From Arenimonas caeni (lineage in GTDB: Bacteria > Pseudomonadota > Gammaproteobacteria > Xanthomonadales > Xanthomonadaceae), in the NCBI RefSeq assembly GCF_003024235.1, contig NZ_KZ679088.1:1-64000 (forward strand): DNA of 64,000 bases. Direction: 5' to 3'. The number at the start of each line of letters is the position of its first letter. Within the stretch, counting starts at the first letter, position 1. The notes beneath the pieces are model-generated. The model was not told the origin of the DNA and did no database searches. It saw only the letters and a program-made list of their open reading frames with translations. Of the stretch, positions 48,044-58,290 are shown in pieces. Both the position numbers and the translations under genes were made by a program.

Positions 48044-48544
48044 ATGGCCGAGCAGAACAACGGCGCCGTCGCCGCGAACGAGCAGCAGGCGCAGTTCACC
48101 ATCCAGAAGATCTACGTCAAGGACATCTCCTTCGAGGTGCCGAACGCGCCGCAGGTCTTCAACGAGCCCGGCCAGCCGCAGCTCGAGCTCAACCTCAACC
48201 AGAAGGTCGGCCGCGTCGCCGAGAGCCTGTTCGAGGTGGTGCTGGAAGTGACCGTCACCTGCAAGCTGGCCGACAAGACCATCTACCTGGCCGAAGTGCA
48301 GCAGGCCGGCCTGTTCCAGCTGGCCGGCTTCGACGAGCGCACCCTGGACATGATGCTCGGCACCTACTGCCCGAACGTGCTGTTCCCGTACGTGCGCCAG
48401 ACCGTGGGCGACCTGGTCGCTTCCGGTGGCTTCCCGCCGTTCTACCTGCAGCCGATCAATTTCGAGGCCCTGTACGCCGAAGGCCTGCGCCGCCGCGCCG
48501 AGCAGGTCCAGGCCAACCAGGCCCCCGGGGCCGGCAACGCCTGA
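48044..48544 (+). CDS. secB: Protein-export chaperone SecB
   Basis: A 166-residue cytoplasmic tetrameric chaperone that delivers unfolded precursors to SecA. Diagnostic stretches are [39 protein letters not shown]-like [14 protein letters not shown] and [17 protein letters not shown]. It is at the usual place upstream of gpsA. Length is normal with a short N-terminal extension. Confidence 0.97.
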   Translation: MAEQNNGAVAANEQQAQFTIQKIYVKDISFEVPNAPQVFNEPGQPQLELNLNQKVGRVAESLFEVVLEVTVTCKLADKTIYLAEVQQAGLFQLAGFDERTLDMMLGTYCPNVLFPYVRQTVGDLVASGGFPPFYLQPINFEALYAEGLRRRAEQVQANQAPGAGNA

Positions 48545-48560
48545 TCCGGACCGGCCGCCG

Positions 48561-49583
48561 ATGAACCCGGCCAAGCCGTCGGTCGCCGTGCTCGGGAGTG
48601 GTTCCTGGGGCACGGCGCTGGCCAGCCTGGTGGCGCGCAACGGCCACCCGACCACGATCTGGGGGCGCGACGCCGCCCAGATCGCGGCGATCGCCGGCCA
48701 GCACGAGAATCCGCGCTACCTGCCGGGCATCCCGCTGCCGGAATCGCTGCGGGCCAGCACCGACATCGCCGCCACCGTGGCCGATGCCGACCTGGTGCTG
48801 GTGGTCACGCCCAGCCACGCCTTCACCGAAACCCTGCACGCGCTGGCGTCGCACCGGCGCAAGGGCGCGGGCGTGTCCTGGGCGACCAAGGGCTTCGAAC
48901 CGGGCTCCGGCCGCTTCCTGCACGAGGTCGCCGGCGAGGCCCTGGGCCCGGACGTGCCGCTGGCCGTGGTCACCGGCCCGTCCTTCGCCAAGGAAGTGGC
49001 GATGGGCCTGCCGACCGCCGTCACCGTGCACTCCGATGACGAGGCTTTCGCGCAGGCGGTGGCCGGGTCGCTGCACGGCCCGACCTTCCGCGCCTACACC
49101 GGCAACGACATGCTCGGCGCCGAACTCGGCGGCGCGATGAAGAACGTGCTGGCGGTGGCCACCGGCGTCGCCGACGGCATGCAGCTGGGCCTCAACGCGC
49201 GCGCCGGCCTGATCACCCGCGGCCTGAACGAAATGCTGCGCCTGAACCTGGCGCTCGGCGGCAAGGCCGAGACCCTGATGGGCCTGGCCGGCCTCGGCGA
49301 CCTGGTGCTGACCTGCACGGGCGACCTCTCCCGCAACCGCCGCCTGGGCCTCGCGCTCGGACGCGGCCAGTCGATCGCCGAAGCCGTGGCCGCCATCGGC
49401 CAGGTGGTCGAGTCGGTGCAGACGGCCGACGAAGTGATGCGCCTGGCCGAACGCCATGGCATCGAACTGCCGATCTCGGCCCTGGTGCGCGAAGTGCTGC
49501 ACGGCACGATCACGCCGGTCGAAGGCCTGAAGATGCTGCTGGCCCGCGAGCAGAAGCCCGAGTTCCCCGAAGGCCTGTTCTGA
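48561..49583 (+). CDS. gpsA: NAD(P)-dependent glycerol-3-phosphate dehydrogenase
   Basis: A 340-residue enzyme that reduces dihydroxyacetone phosphate to glycerol-3-phosphate for phospholipids. The dinucleotide motif is [10 protein letters not shown] at about residue 12. [20 protein letters not shown], the catalytic Lys of [11 protein letters not shown] and [20 protein letters not shown] follow. It starts 17 bases after secB. A bidirectional terminator follows. Confidence 0.95.
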   Translation: MNPAKPSVAVLGSGSWGTALASLVARNGHPTTIWGRDAAQIAAIAGQHENPRYLPGIPLPESLRASTDIAATVADADLVLVVTPSHAFTETLHALASHRRKGAGVSWATKGFEPGSGRFLHEVAGEALGPDVPLAVVTGPSFAKEVAMGLPTAVTVHSDDEAFAQAVAGSLHGPTFRAYTGNDMLGAELGGAMKNVLAVATGVADGMQLGLNARAGLITRGLNEMLRLNLALGGKAETLMGLAGLGDLVLTCTGDLSRNRRLGLALGRGQSIAEAVAAIGQVVESVQTADEVMRLAERHGIELPISALVREVLHGTITPVEGLKMLLAREQKPEFPEGLF

Positions 49584-49615
49584 GGCGCGGCGCGCCTCCC
49601 CATCCCGGCAACCGC

Positions 49616-49645
49616 AAAAAGAAAGCCCGGCCGAAGCCGGGCTTT
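49616..49645. terminator. Bidirectional terminator between gpsA and the Ax21-family gene
   Basis: A 10-base stem AAAGCCCGGC/GCCGGGCTTT with a CGAA loop (49622-49645) has five A residues in front, which gives a T-run after the stem when read on the minus strand and TTT at the end of the stem when read on the plus strand. It serves both convergent genes. Confidence 0.85.
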
Positions 49646-49668
49646 CCACGCTTGCCGATCGTGGGGGA

Positions 49669-50217
49669 TCAGAAGCTGGCGCGGACGCCGAACAGGTAGG
49701 ACTCGCCGCCGTCGGCGAACTCGACCTCGCCCACCAGGCCCCAGGTCTGGTTGAACTTGTACTGGGCGCCGATGGTGCCGCTGAAGTCGCCGTCGAACTC
49801 GTCGCCGTCGACGTAGTTGGCCTTGACCAGGCCCTCGAAGTTCTCGGAGAACGAACCACGCAGGCCGACCGAGGCGCGGTAGCCGTCGGCGTCGCCGAGG
49901 CCGTCGACGTCCGAGTTCAGGTAGGCGAGCTCGGCGATCAGGTCGGCGTTGTCCGAGATGCCGTGGGCGTAACCGATACCCAGGTCGTAGGAGTCGACGT
50001 CGATGCTGGTGTTGTCGATCTCGACGGTGTTGTAGCCGCCGAAGCCGTAGAAGCCGGACTGGCCGAACTCGAACGAGCCGCGCACGCCGAAGCCGTCGGC
50101 ATCGCCGTCGACGTTGATGTAGTCGGCTTCGACGTAGGTGTAGCTCAGCTTGTCGTCGGCCTGGGCCGACAGCGGCAGCAGGGCGGCCAGGGAGAGGGCA
50201 ATGAGGGAACGCTTCAT
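49669..50217 (-). CDS. Ax21-family outer-membrane beta-barrel protein
   Basis: A 182-residue exported protein. A signal peptide runs to about residue 20 (LPLSAQA then DD). The rest is alternating strands with Tyr/Phe/Gly-rich, DGDADGFGVRGSFEF-like hairpins and a C-terminal Phe, as in small outer-membrane barrels. It resembles the Xanthomonas Ax21 family. ATG 50217 is used; an ATG at 50256 would add a non-signal leader. A short hairpin (50248-50264) sits in the presumed leader. The function is unknown. Confidence 0.82.
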   Translation of the reverse strand: MKRSLIALSLAALLPLSAQADDKLSYTYVEADYINVDGDADGFGVRGSFEFGQSGFYGFGGYNTVEIDNTSIDVDSYDLGIGYAHGISDNADLIAELAYLNSDVDGLGDADGYRASVGLRGSFSENFEGLVKANYVDGDEFDGDFSGTIGAQYKFNQTWGLVGEVEFADGGESYLFGVRASF

Positions 50218-50247
50218 ATTCTTGTACTTCCGATATTGGGGGAGGTC

Positions 50248-50264
50248 GCCCCGCAAGACGGGGC
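50248..50264. promoter_or_regulatory. Small leader stem-loop upstream of the Ax21-family gene
   Basis: GCCCCG and CGGGGC pair around a 5-base loop, 31 bases before the start codon on the minus strand. It could stabilise or attenuate the leader. No evidence beyond the pairing. Confidence 0.3.
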
Positions 50265-50333
50265 TGCTCGCAGTATCCGAATCGAAGCGTAACGAATGAT
50301 TAACCCGATGCTGATCGAACCTTAACCATGTCT

Positions 50334-50807
50334 TCAGTCATGGGTGCGCGCGCCGGTGTAACCGAGCTGGCGCCAGGCTTCGAAAACGGCCACGGCGACC
50401 GCGTTCGACAGGTTCAGGCTGCGCTGCCCGGGCCGCATGGGCAGCGTGAGCCGCTGCGACTCGGGTACGCCCGCCAGCGCGTCGTCGGGCAGCCCGCGCG
50501 TCTCGGGGCCGAACAGCAACGCATCGTTCCGGCGGTAGTCCACCTGGTCGAAGCGCCGGCTCGCGCGCGCGCTGAACGCGAACAGCCGCGGCTGGCCAAG
50601 CGCGGCAAGACAGGCATCAAGGCTGGCATGGCAGCGCAGGCTGGCGAACTCGTGGTAGTCCAGGCCGGCGCGGCGCAGGCGCGCATCGTCGAGCGTGAAG
50701 CCGAGCGGCTCGACCAGGTGCAGGTGGGCGCCGGTGTTGGCGCACAGCCGGATCACGTTGCCGGTGTTGGGCGGGATCTCTGGCTGGAACAGGATGACGT
50801 TGAGCAT
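50334..50807 (-). CDS. trmL: tRNA (cytidine(34)-2'-O)-methyltransferase TrmL
   Basis: A 157-residue SPOUT-class methyltransferase that 2'-O-methylates the wobble base of tRNA-Leu isoacceptors. The trefoil-knot motifs are complete: [13 protein letters not shown] (motif 1), [11 protein letters not shown] (motif 2) and [13 protein letters not shown] (motif 3). The length matches E. coli TrmL. Confidence 0.93.
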   Translation of the reverse strand: MLNVILFQPEIPPNTGNVIRLCANTGAHLHLVEPLGFTLDDARLRRAGLDYHEFASLRCHASLDACLAALGQPRLFAFSARASRRFDQVDYRRNDALLFGPETRGLPDDALAGVPESQRLTLPMRPGQRSLNLSNAVAVAVFEAWRQLGYTGARTHD

Positions 50808-50852
50808 CGCGGCATTATCGCGGCATCGACGCCGCGCGCCGCGCCGGGATGC

Positions 50853-51080
50853 TCAGCCCGAGCAGTGCAGGCGGCGCGCCAGCAGGCCGAGGTCGCCCGG
50901 CATGCGGGCCAGGCCGCGCGGGCCGGCCTGGCCCGGGCCGGCGCTGCAGGCCAGGCCGGTCGAGACGACGTCCTCGAGCACCTGCGGCAGGCTGGGCGGT
51001 TCGTGCAGGGTGGCCACCAGCCCCAGGGCGAGCAGGGGCAAGGCGGCGAGGCTTCGATGCAGGTGCGTGCGGGGGTTCAT
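50853..51080 (-). CDS. Small hypothetical exported protein
   Basis: A 75-residue open frame with a hydrophobic segment near residues 12-24 (SLAALPLLALGLVATLH) that could be a signal or anchor and two cysteines near the end. I do not recognise it, and overprinting in such GC-rich DNA is possible. It fills the gap between trmL and the next exported gene. Confidence 0.42.
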   Translation of the reverse strand: MNPRTHLHRSLAALPLLALGLVATLHEPPSLPQVLEDVVSTGLACSAGPGQAGPRGLARMPGDLGLLARRLHCSG

Positions 51081-51182
51081 GGCGGGTTCCGGGCGGGACG
51101 GGGACACCCTTCATGCAGCAGGAAGCGTGCCAAGCCCAGGGGCCTTGCCAATCAATGACTTGCGGTTGGAGGTGGCGTCCGG

Positions 51183-51980
51183 TCAGCCGGGCCGGACACG
51201 ACAGGCGGACAGCGGCTCCCCCTCCAGCGCCCGCCACTGGCCGGCCGCGGCCGGCGCGGCCGGCGCCGGGAAGTCGATGCGCGCCAGCAGCGGTTCCCCG
51301 TCCTGCTCGTCGCGCAGGTTGCTCAGGCCCTCGAAGCGCAGCAGCCGCCGGCTCTCGCGGCCGTAGGCGACGTCGATGTGCGGCGCCAGCCAGCCCAGCA
51401 GGCCGCCCAGGCGCAGCCGGAAGAATTCGGCCGGCTCCCCGGCCACCTCGCCGGAGCCGCGCCGGCGCACGGTGAAGTCGTAGGCATCGAGCCGCGACGG
51501 CACGGCGAACTGCAGCGGCACCGGCTTGCCGGCCACCAGGGGCTGCCAGCGGCGGCGGATGAACTCGTCGAAGCCGGCGTCGGCCACCAGCGCCTCGCCG
51601 CCCGCCACCGGCGCGCGGCGTTCCTCGCCGTCGGCGTGCCGGCGCACCCAGAGCTCGCCGCCCTGCCCGTCCCGGCGCAGTCCCTCGCGGTAGCCCAGGC
51701 GGGCATCGACGAAATCGAAGGACGGCGCCAGCGCCGAATCGCCGTAGTCCACCTGCTTGCGCGCGAAGGCGGTGCCGTCGGCGCAGCGGTACACCACCAG
51801 CCGACGCCGCAACCCGTCCTCGTCGTGTTCGAGCAGGTGCTGCTCACGGTAGAGCAGCGCGCCGCTGTCGGGGTCGTGCGCCAGGCCTTCCTGTTCCTGC
51901 AGCGAGGCCGACGCCGGCAGGGCGGCCGACAGCAGGGCCGCCGACAGCGTCGCCGCCCAGCCCGGCGCCCGCGTCACCAC
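51183..51980 (-). CDS. Hypothetical exported protein
   Basis: A 265-residue protein with a signal peptide (ALLSAALPASAS, cleavage near residue 26). The mature domain is beta-rich with many charged residues, and I find no known motif. One cysteine is in VYRCADGTAF and one near the end. Its start overlaps the stop of the upstream SDR gene by seven bases, so they form one transcript. Confidence 0.75.
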   Translation of the reverse strand: MVTRAPGWAATLSAALLSAALPASASLQEQEGLAHDPDSGALLYREQHLLEHDEDGLRRRLVVYRCADGTAFARKQVDYGDSALAPSFDFVDARLGYREGLRRDGQGGELWVRRHADGEERRAPVAGGEALVADAGFDEFIRRRWQPLVAGKPVPLQFAVPSRLDAYDFTVRRRGSGEVAGEPAEFFRLRLGGLLGWLAPHIDVAYGRESRRLLRFEGLSNLRDEQDGEPLLARIDFPAPAAPAAAGQWRALEGEPLSACRVRPG

Positions 51981-52687
51981 GGCAGCGCCGCCCCGTCGCG
52001 GTCGACGAACTCGCCGGCGCCCAAGTCGCCGCGCCGCTCGAGCATTTCGAGCAGGTCGTGCACCGACTCGCTGGCCGTGACCGGCGCCTTGCTGCCGCCC
52101 ATGTCGGTGCGCACCCAGCCGGGGCTGGCCGCGAGCACGCCGATGCCCATCGGGTTGAGCGCGCGCGCCATCAGCACGGTGGCCATGTTCAGCGCCGCCT
52201 TGCTGATGTTGTAGCTCGGCGTCTGGAAGGACTGGGTGAGCGCCATCGAGCCCAGGCGCGAAGACAGGTTGAACACCCGCGGCCGCACGCCGCGCGCCAG
52301 CAGCGGCGCCAGCGACTGCGCCAGCATCAGCGGCGCGATCGTGTTCACCTGCAGCGTGTGTTCCAGCACGCGCGGGTCGAGGGCGCCGAAGCGCTCGCCC
52401 GAGGCCAGCGTGCCGGCGTTGTTGACCAGCAGGTCGATGGCCGGGTGCAGCGCCGCCACTTCGGCGGCGAAGGCCTGGCGCGAGTGTTCGTCGGCCACGT
52501 CCAGCGGCGCCACGTGCAGGTGCCCGGGATGGGCCGCGGCCAGCTGGGTGAGTTCGTCGGCATGCCCGGGCTGGCGGCAGCCGGCCACCACGCGGTCGCC
52601 GCGGGAAAGCAGCTGGCGCGTGAATTCCAGGCCAAGGCCGCGATTGGCCCCGGTGACCACGACGGTGCGCGATTGCTTCACGTCCAT
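51974..52687 (-). CDS. Short-chain dehydrogenase/reductase
   Basis: A 237-residue NAD(P)-dependent oxidoreductase. The cofactor motif is TGANRGLG, followed by DVAD, NNAG, the catalytic Ser in NLSSRLGS, and YNISKAA supplying Tyr and Lys. It reads like the C-factor-like single-domain SDR group. The substrate is unknown. It is transcribed away from the M16 protease gene. Confidence 0.88.
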   Translation of the reverse strand: MDVKQSRTVVVTGANRGLGLEFTRQLLSRGDRVVAGCRQPGHADELTQLAAAHPGHLHVAPLDVADEHSRQAFAAEVAALHPAIDLLVNNAGTLASGERFGALDPRVLEHTLQVNTIAPLMLAQSLAPLLARGVRPRVFNLSSRLGSMALTQSFQTPSYNISKAALNMATVLMARALNPMGIGVLAASPGWVRTDMGGSKAPVTASESVHDLLEMLERRGDLGAGEFVDRDGAALPW

Positions 52688-52785
52688 GCTCCGACTATGC
52701 CCTTGGGCCTAGTGTATGGCCTGTCAAGGCAAGCTAGGATGCAGGGTCCCCGGGAACGTCCCGGCGCTACGACAGGAACCCACGC

Positions 52786-55650
52786 ATGACCCAGACCCGT
52801 CTCCCGCGCGTGCGCGCGCTGGTCCTGGCCCTCGGCTTCGCCGTTGCCGCCCTCTCCCCCGTCCAGGCCCGTGATGCCGCCAACGACGCCGCCACGGCGC
52901 CGGTGCAGGCCGACATCCCGTTCGAGCAGTTCACCCTGCCCAACGGCCTGCGCGTGGTGGTGCACACCGACCGCAAGGCGCCGATCGTGGCGGTGAACGT
53001 CTGGTATCACGTGGGCGCCAAGAACGAGCTGCCGGGCCGCACCGGCTTCGCGCACCTGTTCGAGCACCTGATGTTCCAGTCCAGCGAGAACCACAAGGGC
53101 GAGTTCTTCACCCCGTTCGAGCTCGTCGGCGCCACCGACCAGAACGGCACCACCAACTCCGATCGCACCAACTACTTCCAGAACGTGCCCACCACCGCGC
53201 TCGACATGGCGCTGTGGATGGAGTCCGACCGCATGGGCCACTTCCTCGGCGCGGTCACCCAGGAAGTGCTCGACGAGCAGCGCGGCGTGGTGCAGAACGA
53301 GAAGCGCCAGGGCGAGAACCAGCCCTACGGCCAGGTCTTCCAGCGCCTGCTCAAGGCCAGCTATCCCGAGGGCCACCCGTACAGCTGGCCGGTGATCGGC
53401 TCGATGTCCGACCTCGACGCCGCCTCGCTCGAGGACGTGCAGAACTTCTTCAAGTCCTGGTATGGCCCCAACAACGCCGTGCTGGTGCTGGCCGGCGACA
53501 TCGACGTCGCGACCGCGAAGGAAAAGGTCACCCGTTTCTTCGGTGACATCCCGGCCGGCCCGACCCTGGCGCAGCCCGCGGTCGACCCGGCGGCGCGCAC
53601 CGACTCGACCCGCGACGAGTTTACCGACCGCGTGCCGCAGGCCCGCGTCTACCGCGCCTGGAACATCGCCGAATACGGCCAGGCCGACGTCGACCGCCTG
53701 CAGCTGGTGTCGCAGGTGCTGGGCGGCTCGCGCGCCTCGCGCCTGGACAAGCGCCTGGTGCACGGCGACAAGATCGCCGACCGTGTCTCCGCCGGCGCCT
53801 GGGGCAACCAGCTCGGCGGCCTGTTCTTCATCCAGGTCGACGTGAAGGCCGGCGTCGACCCGGACGTGGTCGAGAAGGCCATCGACGAGGAAGTGCGCCG
53901 CCTGATCACCGAGGGCCCGAGCGCCAGCGAACTCGAGCAGGCCCGCACCAGCTTCAAGGCCGGCTTCATCCGCGGCATCGAGCGCATCGGCGGCTTCGGC
54001 GGCAAGGCCGATGCCCTGGCCGAGTGCACGGTGTACATGGGCGACCCGGGCTGCTTCCGCGAGAGCCTGGCCACCATCGAGTCCGCCACCGCCGACGACC
54101 TGATGGCGGCCGGCCAGCGCTGGCTGTCGCGCGGCGACCACACCATCGTGGTCACCCCGGGCGAGCGCGTGCCCACCGTCGAGGACGCGAGCCTCGCGCA
54201 CCCGGACATGCCGGAAGTGCCGGCGGCCGACCCGAAGTACACCACCGTGGCGAGCGACGTCGACCGCTCCAAGGGCCCGCCGGTGACCACCGAGTTCCCG
54301 GACCTGGTGTTCCCCGAGCTCAAGCGCGCCGAGCTGTCGAACGGCACCACCCTGGTGCTGGCCGAGCGCCCGGGCCTGCCGGTGGTGCAGATGAGCCTGC
54401 AGCTGCCCGGCGGCTACGTCGCCGACGTGGGCCGCAAGCTCGGCACCGCCAGCTTCACCATGGGCATGCTCGACGAGGGCGCCGGCAAGTACGGCGCGCT
54501 CGCGTTCGGCGACGAGGCCGAGCGCCTGGGCGCCAGCCTCGGTTCCAGCGCCTCGCTCGACGGCGCCAGCGCCTACCTGTCGGCGCTCAAGGAGAACCTC
54601 GACCCGTCGGTGGCGCTGTTCGCCACCATGCTGCGCATGCCGCGCTTCGACGACGCCGAGATCGAGCGCGTGCGCCAGGGCTGGATCTCCTCGATCCGGC
54701 AGGAGAAGGCGCGCCCGAACTCGGCCGCCTCGCGCCTGCTGCCGCCGCTGCTGTACGGAAAGGGCCATCCCTACGCCATCCCGTTCAGCGGCACCGGCGA
54801 CGAGGCGTCCATCGCCTCGCTGACCCGCGACGACCTGCTGGCCTACCACCGCGACTTCGTTCGCCCCGAGGGCTCGACCCTGATCGTGGTGGGCGACACC
54901 ACGCTCGACGAGATCGTGCCGGTGCTCGAGAAGCACCTGGGCAACTGGCGGGGCCAGGGCGAGGCGCCGGCGCTGCCGTCGATCGACGCCGTGGCACTGC
55001 CGCAGTCGCCGCGCGTGTTCCTGGTCGACCAGCCGGGCGCGATCCAGGCCAACATCTTCGTCGGCCAGCTGGCGCCCTCGACGATGGACGAGAAGGCCAC
55101 CGAGTTCGAGATCGCCAATTCGGTGCTCGGCGGCGAGTTCAGCTCGCGCCTGAACATGAACCTGCGCGAGGACAAGCACTGGGCCTACGGCAGCTACAGC
55201 TTCGTGCAGGCGGCCAGGGGCCAGCGCCCGTGGATGGCCTTCGCGGCCGTGCAGATCGACAAGACCGCCGAGTCGATGGCCGAGCTGCAGCGCGAGATCA
55301 GCCAGTACGCCACCGGCGAGGCGCCGGCGAAGGCGGAGGAGGTGACCAAGATCCAGGCCACCGAGATCCGCAGCCTGCCCGGTTCGTACGAAACCGCCAA
55401 CGCCGTGCTCGGCGCCATCGGCGGCATCGTGCGCTACCAGCGCCCGGACGATTACGTCGTGCAGCGCAAGGCGAAGATCGAGGCGCTGACCCCGGAGATC
55501 GTCAACACCGCCGCCGCCACCCTCCAGCCCGGTTCGCTGACCTGGGTGGTGGTGGGCGACCTCTCGCAGATCGAGGAAGGTGTGCGCGCCCTCGGCCTGG
55601 GCGAGGTGCAGGTGATCGACGCCGACGGCAACCCGGTCGCCGGCAAGTAA
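52786..55650 (+). CDS. Exported M16-family zinc metallopeptidase, two-domain
   Basis: A 954-residue periplasmic protease. A signal peptide ends near residue 29 (LSPVQA then RD). The active half has the inverted zinc motif HLFEH (about residue 89) with the distal Glu in DEQRGVVQNE. The second half (about 500-950) resembles the first but lacks the zinc motif, as in pitrilysin-like M16 enzymes. The length is typical for the fused form. It stands alone, with a hairpin terminator after it. Confidence 0.9.
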   Translation: MTQTRLPRVRALVLALGFAVAALSPVQARDAANDAATAPVQADIPFEQFTLPNGLRVVVHTDRKAPIVAVNVWYHVGAKNELPGRTGFAHLFEHLMFQSSENHKGEFFTPFELVGATDQNGTTNSDRTNYFQNVPTTALDMALWMESDRMGHFLGAVTQEVLDEQRGVVQNEKRQGENQPYGQVFQRLLKASYPEGHPYSWPVIGSMSDLDAASLEDVQNFFKSWYGPNNAVLVLAGDIDVATAKEKVTRFFGDIPAGPTLAQPAVDPAARTDSTRDEFTDRVPQARVYRAWNIAEYGQADVDRLQLVSQVLGGSRASRLDKRLVHGDKIADRVSAGAWGNQLGGLFFIQVDVKAGVDPDVVEKAIDEEVRRLITEGPSASELEQARTSFKAGFIRGIERIGGFGGKADALAECTVYMGDPGCFRESLATIESATADDLMAAGQRWLSRGDHTIVVTPGERVPTVEDASLAHPDMPEVPAADPKYTTVASDVDRSKGPPVTTEFPDLVFPELKRAELSNGTTLVLAERPGLPVVQMSLQLPGGYVADVGRKLGTASFTMGMLDEGAGKYGALAFGDEAERLGASLGSSASLDGASAYLSALKENLDPSVALFATMLRMPRFDDAEIERVRQGWISSIRQEKARPNSAASRLLPPLLYGKGHPYAIPFSGTGDEASIASLTRDDLLAYHRDFVRPEGSTLIVVGDTTLDEIVPVLEKHLGNWRGQGEAPALPSIDAVALPQSPRVFLVDQPGAIQANIFVGQLAPSTMDEKATEFEIANSVLGGEFSSRLNMNLREDKHWAYGSYSFVQAARGQRPWMAFAAVQIDKTAESMAELQREISQYATGEAPAKAEEVTKIQATEIRSLPGSYETANAVLGAIGGIVRYQRPDDYVVQRKAKIEALTPEIVNTAAATLQPGSLTWVVVGDLSQIEEGVRALGLGEVQVIDADGNPVAGK

Positions 55651-55676
55651 ACCCCGGCGGGTACATTGCCGGTTAA

Positions 55677-55710
55677 GCACGGGCGGGGCGACAATCCCGC
55701 CCGTGCCTTT
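55677..55710 (+). terminator. Terminator after the M16 peptidase
   Basis: An 11-base stem GCACGGGCGGG/CCCGCCCGTGC (55677-55687 with 55696-55706) around an 8-base loop is followed by CTTTT. It lies 27 bases after the stop codon and just ahead of the next ribosome site. Confidence 0.75.
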
Positions 55711-55728
55711 TCCAAAGGAGACCGTTGC

Positions 55729-56112
55729 ATGCGCCTGCTGATCCTTCCCGCCGCCCTGCTGGCCACGCTCGCCGGCTGCACCTGGGTGAAGATGGCGCCG
55801 GGCGCCTCCGAAGTGCGCGTGGCCGCCTTCGGCCAGGACCTGTCGGCCTGTGAACGCCGCGGCGAGGTCTCGGTGTCGGTGCGCAACCGGCTGGGGCCCT
55901 ACGAGCGCAACGACATCCGGGTCCGCGACGAGCTCGAGACCCTGGCCCGCAACGAGGCCCCCGGCCTGGGCGCCGACACGGTGCAGCCCAAGGGCGAGCC
56001 CGACGACGGCGAGCAGCGTTTCCTGGCCTTCCGCTGCCGCGGCGCCGCCCCGGCCGCCCGTCCGGCCACGGCCGGCGAGGATGGCGCGCAGACCTATCCG
56101 ATCGAGGATTGA
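55729..56112 (+). CDS. DUF4156-type lipoprotein
   Basis: A 127-residue lipoprotein with lipobox LATLAGC near residue 17. The mature part has the DUF4156 pattern (CxxxGEVSVSV, NDIRVRDELETLARNEAPGLGADTV), seen in small envelope lipoproteins of uncertain role. AAAGGAGA precedes ATG 55729 at an ideal distance. The C-terminus is Ala/Pro-rich. Confidence 0.82.
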   Translation: MRLLILPAALLATLAGCTWVKMAPGASEVRVAAFGQDLSACERRGEVSVSVRNRLGPYERNDIRVRDELETLARNEAPGLGADTVQPKGEPDDGEQRFLAFRCRGAAPAARPATAGEDGAQTYPIED

Positions 56113-56147
56113 GGCCCGGCGGCCTTCACGCGCGGGGCCGCCGAAAG

Positions 56148-56176
56148 TTGAGCCAGGAGGGCGAAAAGAGTAACTT
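56148..56176 (+). promoter_or_regulatory. Possible sigma-70 promoter of oleA
   Basis: TTGAGC and TAACTT are 17 bases apart, upstream of oleA. Both boxes deviate from consensus, so this is only a candidate; the start would be near 56183, with the ATG at 56211. Confidence 0.3.
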
Positions 56177-56210
56177 TGACGGGTTTCCCCAACGCTGGGC
56201 ATGCCCGCTT

Positions 56211-57227
56211 ATGTTGTTCAAGCACGTTTCCATCGCCGGCCTGGCGCACATCGATGCGCCGCATCGCCTGAGCTCGGCCGACATCAACGCCCAGCTCAAG
56301 CCGACCATGGACCGGCTGGGGATCAAGACCGACGTCCTGCAGGACATCGCCGGCATCTACGCCCGACACCTCTGGGACGACGAGATGCAGGCCTCCGACG
56401 CCGCCACCCTGGCCGCCGAGAAGGCCATCGCCGACGCCGGCGTCGACCGCAGCAAGATCGGCCTGCTGGTCAACACCTCGGTCAGCCGCGACTACCTCGA
56501 GCCGTCCACCGCCTCGATCGTCTCGGGCAACCTGGGCCTGGGCGAGAACTGCCAGAACTTCGACGTCGCCAACGCCTGCCTGGCCTTCATCAACGGCATG
56601 GACATCGCCAGCCGCATGATCGAGCGCGGCGAGATCGAATACGCCCTGGTCGTCGACGGCGAAACCGCGAACCTCGCGTACAAGAAGACGCTCGAGCGCC
56701 TGAGCGGCCCGGACGTCACCGAGGAGCAGTTCCGCAACGAACTCGCCACGCTCACCCTGGGCTGCGGCGCCGCCGCCATGGTGCTCTCGCGCACCGAGCT
56801 CACCCCGGACGCGCCGCGCTACAAGGGCGGCGTCACCAAGGCCGCGACGCAGTGGAACACCCTGTGCCGCGGCAACCTCGACCGCATGGTCACCGACACC
56901 CGCATGCTGCTCATCGAGGGCCTGAAGCTGGCCACCGCCACCTTCGGCGCCGCCCGCCAGGCGCTGGGCTGGGTGGTGGACGAGCTCGACGAATTCGTCA
57001 TCCACCAGGTCTCGCAGGTGCACACCCAGGCCTTCATCAAGGCCTTCGGCATCGACCCGGCCAAGGTGATGACCATCTTCAACGAGCACGGCAACATCGG
57101 CCCGGCCTCGGTGCCGATCGTGCTGAGCAAGCTCAAGGAAATGGGCCGCCTGAAGAAGGGCCAGCGCGTCGCCCTGCTGGGCATCGGCTCGGGCCTGAAC
57201 TGCTCGATGGCCGAGGTGGAGTGGTAA
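56211..57227 (+). CDS. oleA: OleA, thiolase-superfamily acyl-CoA condensing enzyme
   Basis: A 338-residue member of the thiolase superfamily that joins two fatty acyl-CoAs head to head to a 2-alkyl-3-ketoacid, the first step of long-chain olefin synthesis. The catalytic Cys123 is in [11 protein letters not shown], and Glu97 (YLEPST) matches the OleA base (Glu117 in longer numbering). SVPIVLSKL and [13 protein letters not shown] close the chain. The sequence reads very close to the Xanthomonas enzyme. ATG 56211 is used. A terminator follows, so oleA is transcribed apart from oleB and oleC. Confidence 0.95.
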   Translation: MLFKHVSIAGLAHIDAPHRLSSADINAQLKPTMDRLGIKTDVLQDIAGIYARHLWDDEMQASDAATLAAEKAIADAGVDRSKIGLLVNTSVSRDYLEPSTASIVSGNLGLGENCQNFDVANACLAFINGMDIASRMIERGEIEYALVVDGETANLAYKKTLERLSGPDVTEEQFRNELATLTLGCGAAAMVLSRTELTPDAPRYKGGVTKAATQWNTLCRGNLDRMVTDTRMLLIEGLKLATATFGAARQALGWVVDELDEFVIHQVSQVHTQAFIKAFGIDPAKVMTIFNEHGNIGPASVPIVLSKLKEMGRLKKGQRVALLGIGSGLNCSMAEVEW

Positions 57228-57248
57228 ACCCCGCCGCCCAGGCGAAGC

Positions 57249-57277
57249 GAAAAGGCCCACCTCGCGTGGGCCTTTTC
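57249..57277 (+). terminator. Rho-independent terminator of oleA
   Basis: A 12-base stem GAAAAGGCCCAC/GTGGGCCTTTTC around CTCGC ends in TTTTC. It lies 22 bases after the oleA stop and separates oleA from the LLM gene. Confidence 0.88.
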
Positions 57278-57300
57278 CGTTGTGGCGTAGCATTGGCGGC

Positions 57301-58284
<984 letters not shown>

Positions 58285-58290
58285 GTCCCT

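Noticed and set aside
52678-56202. Minus-strand frame of 1174 residues opposite the M16 protease
   Set aside because: Antisense shadow of the metallopeptidase, with no recognisable domain.
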